From Luidia sarsii (lineage: Eukaryota > Echinodermata > Asteroidea > Paxillosida > Luidiidae), in contig OX465115.1 of NCBI GenBank assembly GCA_949987565.1, forward strand, positions 15,127,242 through 15,191,241: a DNA stretch of 64,000 bases, written 5' to 3'. The translations under genes were made by a program, and so were the position numbers. The notes beneath the pieces are model-generated. The model was not told the origin of the DNA. It did no database searches and saw nothing but the letters and a program-made list of their open reading frames with translations. Positions 56,411-64,000 of this stretch are shown here, piece by piece; the first letter of the stretch is position 1; every line of letters begins with the position of its first letter.

Positions 56411-58180
56411 ATCAAAGGCAATAATCATAGTTATTGTCTGCTCTTTTCAACTGCAGATAGCTCTATCTAATTGTGCACGTTAGTCGTTACCAACATGTTT
56501 TCAATTGTTGTGAAGAACATTTTTACATGTCAACCAAAAATGAAGGCTTAAAAAAAATTTCATACAAATAAGTGAGGCTGCACACTACCTTCTGGTGGCC
56601 AATTGTAATCAGTGAACATAATCAATATGTGTTTGTACTTTGTAGTACTTTGTACAAAGGCAACCAATCATGTATTTCAAAACTGAATAATAGACTGCTA
56701 TCATTGTATCCAAATTCAAAAATTCACAACACACAATGAATTTTGCCTCCAAGGGAGTTTTGCTGTCCCACAACTGACCTAATGATGATGAGTGTCAAAA
56801 GTATATGTAGACGTATCACTATCAGCCTATAACAGGAATGGTACACCTGTACATTCCCCTGTTCTGACTTGGTAAGGGACTTCAACTTGCTCAAGTAATG
56901 TTGTGTGGCCTTTGTACTACTTGTAGGAAAAAGAAGTGCAACGGATGCAGTCACCCCAAATGACATTTTTCGTTCACGGGACTCGCTTCACATTTTACTG
57001 CCCTGCATGTGCAGACATGTGCATCACCTGAAGTTGCAGGTGCATGAAGGCCCAGGTACTGGATACACGCACGCCGCATGGACTGCAAGTCTCGTGAATA
57101 TTTAAACAGGGCAGCCCACCTGCAGCCTGTGATGTAAACATCTCGTTTATAATTCAAGGGATTAATTAGCGTCCTGAACAGACGGCGTCTGACTTTGAGC
57201 GAGGGAAAGGCTCATTAGCGGGTACATGATGTAACGGCCAAACAAGCAAAGTCCACTTTCCAATACTTCACACACAATGCAGAGAATATATGGAGCATGC
57301 AGTAGGCAAAGGGACATACAGTAGAGTGTCGTCTAGTTTCAATAGAAACAGTCGGACAAATCGACCCAAATGACTCACGGTATATTAATCCACCGACTTG
57401 AGTCTAACATCCGGCTGTTTCTAGGTCCGCCCCTTCCCCCCAAAAGGGGGGTCGGACCGGATCGAAGGTGAGGCTATTGTGTTCCCCCAAGAAGAGAAGG
57501 GGGTAGCTGAAAGTGGGCTCCCATCATCCATGCACCTAGCCTACAGGGGCGGACAGGGGTGCCATTGTGCCACATAGCAGCGGAGTCTGGCTATTGTTGC
57601 TTGACAGTGAGGGGACAACGGGTGACGGATTTAGTGACTGGTGGAGGGGAAGACTTGTTGGTGCACCTTGTATGGGATTACACTCAATGGCCGCCAATCG
57701 ATGGAAGCAATTACCCACATCCTTGTTTGGCTTCGTCGAAAAGAGGAAGACGAAAATCCGGTTGTAACATATGCTACACTGTGCATGGCATTATGTAGAG
57801 TTTAGATGATGTACATGTACTTAAAGTTTAAATCCTCCAGAGGTCTGCATATAATTGAATTGAAAGTTGGTTACAAATTGCCTGGTATGGATTTCATGTC
57901 TTGCAATTCCATCGTGGATGGGTTTCGTAGAGTCAGCCGAATCGCAACTCAATCGAGTCAAACAAACTTGGAAAAAAATTGGGAAACCTGATTGGGAACT
58001 TTCAAATTGATTCAGCTGCCTTCAAACAAAGCCCTACAGATTCTTATGCATTAATTACTCACCATGACTGAGATTGGTAAAATTGGAATTAAATCACTTC
58101 ATATCTGTTCTTTTCGCTTTGTGAAGTCTGTTAAGAAATTAAGATAAGGTCCTTAAGAATGTTAAGCCTGAATGTCTCAC
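56411..58180. other. No gene seen
   Basis: This is unique-looking sequence. Short CpG-containing patches near 57170-57240 and 57400-57470 do not show exon structure. Confidence 0.45.
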
Positions 58181-58182
58181 TG

Positions 58183-58290
58183 CAGGGCCATTCCCATTAC
58201 GAAAATAATAGCGATTTGAAAAAAGGGGTGTTTTTGTCGTGTCCGCACACTCCGCACAGGCCAAATAATCGCAGTTCCTAATATATTGCC
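58183..58290 (+). mobile_element. Interspersed repeat, partial copy of 42436-42735
   Basis: CAGGGCCATTCCCATTACG, GGGGTGTTTTTGTCGTGTCC and GCACAGGCCAAATAATCGCA match the first half of the 42436 element. Confidence 0.5.
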
Positions 58291-61075
58291 TCCTATCTTC
58301 ACGGCAGAAATTCTGTGGCAAAATGTCAACTCAGATTATAATCCTCGAGGGAACCAACAGTCCGAGGAAAATTGAAAAAAAAATAGGGATTAATTACTCA
58401 ATGCTGACTGGGGTTTATATTTACCCCCAAGCAAAGGATAATCCCCATTATAATTTCAAGTTGTTTTGCAGATTTTCAATGCCACTAAGAATGAACAGAA
58501 AATGAGGAAATCGACAGATCTCAAGGCATAGTATGCCCTTTCAAAGTTGACATATTTTTGCCAGAGGGCAATTTGTCGAGGACTTTCTATTAGCCGCTAA
58601 CTTGCTACGCCCTAATCTGCTTGGCTGTGAGGTTGTAATTCCCAGTCACCGATTTACAAAAATATTTTGTTGCACATTTTGAAAGTATATAATATGTATC
58701 CCTGCATGTTTGAAGTACTCAAAGCAGCCTATTGATCTTGGCATTGGGCTATTATACGTAGCTAACAACGTACAGAGAATTTGAGGGAAAGATACAATTA
58801 TACTCCTCCAAAATGCTGAATTCTTAGCTTCTTTTCAGAACCACAAACACTCACAAAAGAGATGTTTCCGCATGGTGTCACCACCATCCAGCCTTGACTT
58901 TCAGCCTCCACCTTCTTAAATAGGCTGAAATCTCACTGGGCAATGGGTTTTGCTATCCCCTTACCCCTGCCTTGCAATGAACCATGTAGCAAAGAACCAA
59001 AGACGATTAAAAGCCATAGACTAACGAGCCAAAAGCTAACGGGCAAATATGCCGGTTAAATGAAAGTTTTATAACTGCCCCATGTCATGTACAAATTTAC
59101 TCAATCTCGCTATGGGTCAGTTTCCCTGACAGTCTCTGCGTCTCGTTCCCACTTGTTTGGGTCCGCACTGTCTCGCCATTGGCCAATTTGTCTGCCAGCT
59201 TGGAGATGCACGGAAAATTCTGCGGACACAAATCCGATCTGATTCCCCTGTAATGTGATCAATCTGTGTACATAGCAGCACAGCATCAACAGTGTTTATC
59301 AACAGAGTCACCATCAGAATTAAATTACAAAGCTTGGTTCCGTTTTTTGAAGAAAAAAAAGGGAAAACTGCACCACTTTGCACCACGTTGACCACGACCT
59401 CTGAATGTCGGCGCTGTAACTTTAAGATTGAGTCATTTCAGATCGTGGAAAGAACATGCATACACAAATAAAAAAATAAAAAAAATTATTCAGGATTTAT
59501 TTGAAATTATTTGAATAGCTTTGTTCACTTCACAGTCAATGCTTCGTCAAATATGACAATAAGGAAATTAATGTCGTGTAATAGAGGGCAAAAGACGTCG
59601 AGGAAGATCGGCAACATCTTGATTTCAAGATGTCAATGAGACTATAGGACTGAGTTGCTCAGCAGCATCCCATCTGTTAGCTGATAGGGAAGGTTGGCGT
59701 GATCTCATCCATGCAACAGCAGCGCAGTGTGCACCAAGTACCAACAACCATGGAGGTACCTCCATGCACCAACAGACTAAAAAGGGAGATATTTCAGGTC
59801 AGTAACCGGTAAGCATTACTGACCTGAACATTTTTGTATGATGTTCAATCAAAACAGACAATGACAGAGTCATTCTAAATCTCAACTTTCTCAATTACAT
59901 ATGTTCTGTGATCAATAAAATACTACTCCTTGAACGGACATATCAGATTCTTGGTATGGCATGATTGGGGCGCACACAGACTGCACCGATAATTTACCAG
60001 TAGTACGGTACTGAATGTCATGTACGTGTGTACATGTACATGTACATGTACCTCAGGGGCCTCATGCACTGTAGATGTACGTGTTTCCATCAGATGATCT
60101 GCTCCTCATAAGTGATGAGGCATTTCGGTGCGTCCTCCGGTTGCGCAAGAGTTTGACCGGGGCACGAGGGGGCAGTGTGATTCACGACGGCAGGGTATGA
60201 GTAATGGTGTGACCAGCTAGCACTGGCCGTCCGTCCATGAGGCACGAAGCCTCGGGTGAACAGTGGCCCATTACGAAATGAAGGCGTAGGCCCGGACTTG
60301 GGGCATCATCTTTCATTTCCCCCTCCGATTATAAATGTCACCGCTATTCAAATGCAAGCTTTTGACCACAATTTTGTTGGGGACAAGTACTCTCCTGGAA
60401 AGGACAATGAATCTTTTCCCAGACAATTAAGCCATATAATGTGATAATGCGCTGCACAGTACACTTCCATGTCTAGGACTATTCAGCAAAAGCATTGATC
60501 ATACATGTACACTTACTTGTCTGCACAATATGTAATTACTGGTTGAAACACACAAGGACACGCACAGGTCTGCCTCAGATGTATTGCACAGTATAAATTT
60601 ACACATCTTATAAATTTACAGGTCTTATTGCCTCCCTGTCTACCTTTCCTCTTGTAGTCCATTTTATGTCATCCGTGTCTTAGAAATTCTCCCATTCCTG
60701 TCTGGTTTTGTCCTTGTTTTTCTTTGAGAAAGGTCCTGCTAGTATTGAACTGATAGTAGGCACTTTAGGGGAAAATTTGTTTTGGGTTATTTGCTTTTAA
60801 AATGTTTACAGGGTGAAAGGGCAGATCAGTAGCATTACAAAACATTTTAAATTTTTGAAAAAGCACATTCCATTCCGGAGATATGAATTTTTTACTTCAT
60901 TTTATTGTAATGACAAAAGGAGTCAGATGTCAAAGGTCATTCTCTTTATTTTCTTTGTTTTAAGGATGGCACCGTACAATTCACATAAAACAGCCTTTAC
61001 TAGCTTCTAAATTAAAAAATACTTATTGTATGGACATGAAACTTTCAGGATATGTTGCATGTATGCTAAGCTGTC
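58291..61075. other. No gene seen; SINE-1 fragment at about 58828-58885
   Basis: TTTTCAGAACCACAAACACT and ATGGTGTCACCACC at 58833-58890 match the 5' part of SINE-1 at 40545. A lone TTTGAGAAAGGTCCTGCTAG is at 60723. The rest is unique-looking, with no exon recognised. Confidence 0.5.
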
Positions 61076-61079
61076 TTTC

Positions 61080-61700
61080 TGGGCAAGATAAACAAAATCG
61101 AACAATTAATTATGTATCTTATTTGCATATTAATGACAAAAATTTGCAAAGAAATGTATTTTGTGCTGTCAACAAGACCCATACACTTGAGAGGGATTTG
61201 TATTTTGTAATAATTATTCCCTCCATTTATCAGAGGAAGCACCTTGCTCATTCTGTTGGTTTAAAATGTCACAATCTAATTTGTGACTCAATTTGCTTAC
61301 TAATTGGGTCTAATTACAGAATCCTGAAATTGACATACATGAAGTTGCATTTACTGACTTCCAACTATTTGTCACACGAGGATGAATCTTTAAATGTACT
61401 TTTATAATATACTTTTAAAGCTGTACTTGATAAAAGCAAGTTAAACAAAATAATTAATGAGTTGTACATCTTATTTGCATATTAATTAATTAAAGTTTTT
61501 CCATTATACAATACCATATAAGGGAGTTCTGCAGTTTGCAAATTACATTCCAACAATTTATCAGAGGAAGCACCTACATTTGTTCTGATGGTTCAATAAA
61601 GTTACAAATTAACTCGTTATTCAATTTGCATACTAATTAGCTCTAATGAGAAAGAGCATATGACCTGACCGAACATGTATGCAGCTTCTCTACAGGAAAT
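61080..61700. repeat. Diverged tandem duplication with conserved TTATTTGCATATTAAT
   Basis: Two segments (about 61090-61345 and 61445-61690) share, in the same order, AAACAAAAT..AATTAAT, CTTATTTGCATATTAAT, ATTTATCAGAGGAAGCACCT, and a TTGCxTACTAATTxxxTCTAAT motif. The intervening bases are much more diverged. ATTTGCAT is the inverse of the POU/octamer site ATGCAAAT. No coding signal is seen. Confidence 0.65.
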
Positions 61701-61720
61701 TTAATCTACGTTCATATTTG

Positions 61721-61869
61721 AGTGATATACAAAAATTGTTGCAAACTGCTTACTGACTCAAATTACCAAAATGCATATCTTAAAATCTAGTGGGCCTGAC
61801 GTTTCAATTCTACCTGGACCTTTCTCAAAGGAAGAGAAAGGTCCTGCTAGGATCGAAACGTCAGGCCCA
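61721..61869. mobile_element. TTTGAGAAAGG hairpin bracketed by a perfect 15-bp direct repeat
   Basis: CTACGTTCATATTTG occurs at 61706-61720 and again at 61870-61884, flanking the unit that runs from AGTGATATACAAAAATTGTT to AACGTCAGGCCCA. This is a target-site duplication. The element has a long left arm (about 100 bp) and a short right arm (about 45 bp), with GGAAGAG as the turn. Confidence 0.92.
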
Positions 61870-61884
61870 CTACGTTCATATTTG

Positions 61885-63050
61885 TTGATATTTTCTACAG
61901 TCTATTAGTATTACATTGTTTGGGGGAATTTTTTTTTGCAAGTATAAGCCATACCACAAAGAAACAATCCAGCATCTAATTTTGCATATTATATATATAT
62001 ATATTAACAAGTTACAAATAATTATTCAAAGACTTTCAAACAGTTACAAGTTTGTGAAATGTTCGCAGAACCATCGCAGATAGATAGCCATGGGATGTCC
62101 AGCTGAAGAGGGGCCGGGCTGATCACAGGCAGGCACATCAGAGTCCGACACATTACCTTTAATGGAATAGTTAAGGAATTTTGATTTAAGGTTAGATAAT
62201 GATAGCGAGGGGAATGTACTAAGAAACGCACAGGTAACAAAACATTAATTTTACTGCACAAACTTTACTAAAATGCTTTTAGGTTGCTTGCTTCAAGTTT
62301 TTGTGTTTATTTTGTGGGTTACAATAATTAAAAAGGGCTCAAGAAAATGTTGCTCAAGAACTGAAGAAGTCAATAAATAATTCGACCTTTAATGAAATTA
62401 CATCGATTGTATTGAATAAGGACACCGATTCATCAAGCAACATTAGGGGCGAAATGACAGTTGGCGGTGTCTGACAGGATATATGGATCGAGGTGGTTGG
62501 GAGTCCGTGATTTAGCTTTTACTTTTGCCATTTTATAGGACCATAATTTCCCATAAACAAACAGTTTGAGTGAGAAAACGACGGTCGCAAACGGTAAAAA
62601 AGTCGTCCTCCACTTTAATATCTTGGTTGAATTTTCACTAAAAAAAACCTAGTGCCATTTTTAACTATCACCACGTTACTTAAACACTGAAATAAAGCTG
62701 CGAATGAAGCCAGAAAAGGAAGATAAAATTCACGGAACACTCCGAATATCGGGAATTAGACCGGCCATGACACTGGGCCGGGTACCAGTGCCATGCAGGC
62801 ATGCATACCACAATACACTGTGCACGCGTACGTTCGGTTACCACTACACGTCAGTACAGCACGTGCATATACAGTATGTACGTATACGTTGACAGCTCAA
62901 CAAAACTGCAGCACTATCATTTTGATTTCCCTTTCCGTTGCTTTTCCCAAATCGTAAAATCACTGACATCCACACCAAAATGAAGCTTAAATATCAATAA
63001 TTACACGTACCTTAGTTCCCTGGTGATTTCCTTTCGAAAAATCGTTCTGA
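61885..63050. other. No gene seen
   Basis: This is AT-rich with a (TA)n run at about 61989-62004. A minus-strand AAG|GTACGTG donor-like site lies at 63011/63010 (see the CpG-rich entry). Confidence 0.45.
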
Positions 63051-63099
63051 ATTTTTCAAAATTTCGTATCTCAGCTCTCCATACTCCGATTCACGTGGA

Positions 63100-63325
63100 A
63101 CTCACACCAGGGTAAAGCACATTTCCGGATCTATTCGGAAATGCCCACGATGAAGCTTTACAGCCAATCACAACGCGCGGATTCCTTCCGGAGAATTTCG
63201 CACCGAAACCGAGCGCACACGAAGTGCCGCGAAAAGCGTTGCCGGGTCATGACCTTCGAGATCGGCACAAGAAAAATGATCGCAAAGGCCGCACACGCGT
63301 TACTTCTCTCGCCATAAAACACGAT
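63100..63325 (-). promoter_or_regulatory. CpG-rich segment, candidate promoter/5' noncoding exon (minus strand)
   Basis: CpG density is clearly above the surrounding AT-rich DNA (ACAACGCGCGGATTCC, ACCGAAACCGAGCGCACACG, GCCGCGAAAAGCGTTGCCGG). ETS-like TTCCGG/CCGGAA cores occur near 63123 and 63185, and a CCAATCA box at 63164. On the minus strand a donor-like CTAAG|GTACGTG follows at 63010. This would fit a 5' untranslated exon of a minus-strand gene, possibly calsyntenin, but no coding start is visible. Confidence 0.25.
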
Positions 63326-64000
63326 TTACATGGAATTTGAAGTTGATTTTTTGGGGAAGTACAGAGGATGTACTCAGAATGACTGTCTCCAAATTTGAAA
63401 ACGATAGGTTGTGTGATTTGTTTAAAATGAATTTTTAAAGTTTATATGGACATTGAGACTGGATGGTCGTTGTGTGTGCGTGCGTGTGTACAAGTTTTGG
63501 TCTCCTGTAATTCGACACCCCACTGAAGTGCCTACTGATAGGCCTTCCACACTCTGTATCATTGTATCAGAGCCTCAGAGGAATATTCACAATTTCAATT
63601 TGGTCCTTAGTCTATTGATAGTTTACTCTAGGATCTTGATAAAAGTTGTAGTTTTAGTTTTCATTTGCATTAATATTTTATACTACACAAATTGTACTAT
63701 TTTGCCATCCAAACAGTCTGGAGAACCCCATGACATGGGTGTTCATACAAATGGAAGCACTTTCTATAGCCACACCACATCTGGAAGTTTGCCAATGCAA
63801 ACAATGGTGAACTCCACAGGTGGTTCACAATGCATGGGCACTGTTGACACGTTGATCAGCAACAAATTCAGGGAATCCTGTCTGCCTGCCATTTGCATAC
63901 AATTCAACCTTTTGTGAAGAACGTCACAACTTATTGTAATCTGTCTGAAAAAAGGGTCCTACCAGTACCATCATCAAAACTTCAGACTCCTCTAACGTTT
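63326..64000. other. No gene seen
   Basis: The open frame at 63453-63917 (plus) has a hydrophobic stretch but no recognisable domain, biased codons or splice context, so it is not called. GGGTCCTACCAG..AAACTTCAGACTCC at the very end is a decayed TTTGAGAAAGG element. Confidence 0.4.

Noticed and set aside
63453..63917. 154-residue open frame with a hydrophobic segment
   Set aside because: No recognised domain, AT-biased composition like the surrounding intergenic DNA, and no splice or start context beyond the ATG.

Overview
This is eukaryotic, metazoan genomic DNA with one recognisable protein-coding gene. Seven exons on the minus strand (41283 down to 1011) encode an internal part of a calsyntenin, the cadherin/LNS-domain neuronal membrane protein. 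They splice in frame to about 474 codons: most of cadherin repeat 1, all of cadherin repeat 2, the linker, and the first part of the laminin-G/LNS domain. The coding first exon (signal peptide) is not identified. The rest of the LNS domain, the membrane segment and the cytoplasmic tail must lie beyond position 1. One assembly gap (200 N) lies at 32053-32252.

The single invertebrate-type calsyntenin, large repeat-filled introns, abundant palindromic ACATGT microsatellite clusters, tRNA-derived SINEs and many small hairpin elements suggest a marine invertebrate deuterostome (echinoderm, hemichordate or lancelet). The exact group cannot be fixed from the sequence alone.

Layout. 1-1010: intron downstream of the last visible exon. 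1011-5517: five exons (G, F, E, D, C), with introns holding a 55-bp satellite, a GGTCAGG minisatellite and a TTTGATT-rich tract. 5518-38458: a 33-kb intron that interrupts cadherin repeat 2. It is filled with GA/CT simple repeats, SINEs, three copies of a ~300-bp element with terminal inverted repeats, small foldback MITEs and a tandem array of fragments of a hairpin family. 38459-41283: exons B and A, separated by a 2.3-kb intron carrying a 15-bp minisatellite and a 155-bp MITE with perfect inverted termini. 41284-64000: intron 1 and/or upstream DNA with no convincing coding exon. It holds SINEs, hairpin elements, a 536-bp MITE with TTA duplications, ACATGT clusters, a (GGGGAT)n array, a diverged tandem duplication (61080-61700) and a CpG-rich segment (63100-63320) that could be a promoter.

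The most interesting structure is a dispersed family called here the 'TTTGAGAAAGG element'. It occurs as single arms, as tRNA-headed SINEs, as head-to-head hairpins and as a locally tandem array. One hairpin copy (61721-61869) is bracketed by a perfect 15-bp direct repeat, so at least some hairpins moved as units, most likely as retroposons. No prokaryotic, viral or defence-system genes were seen. Most long open frames here are simple-repeat artefacts.
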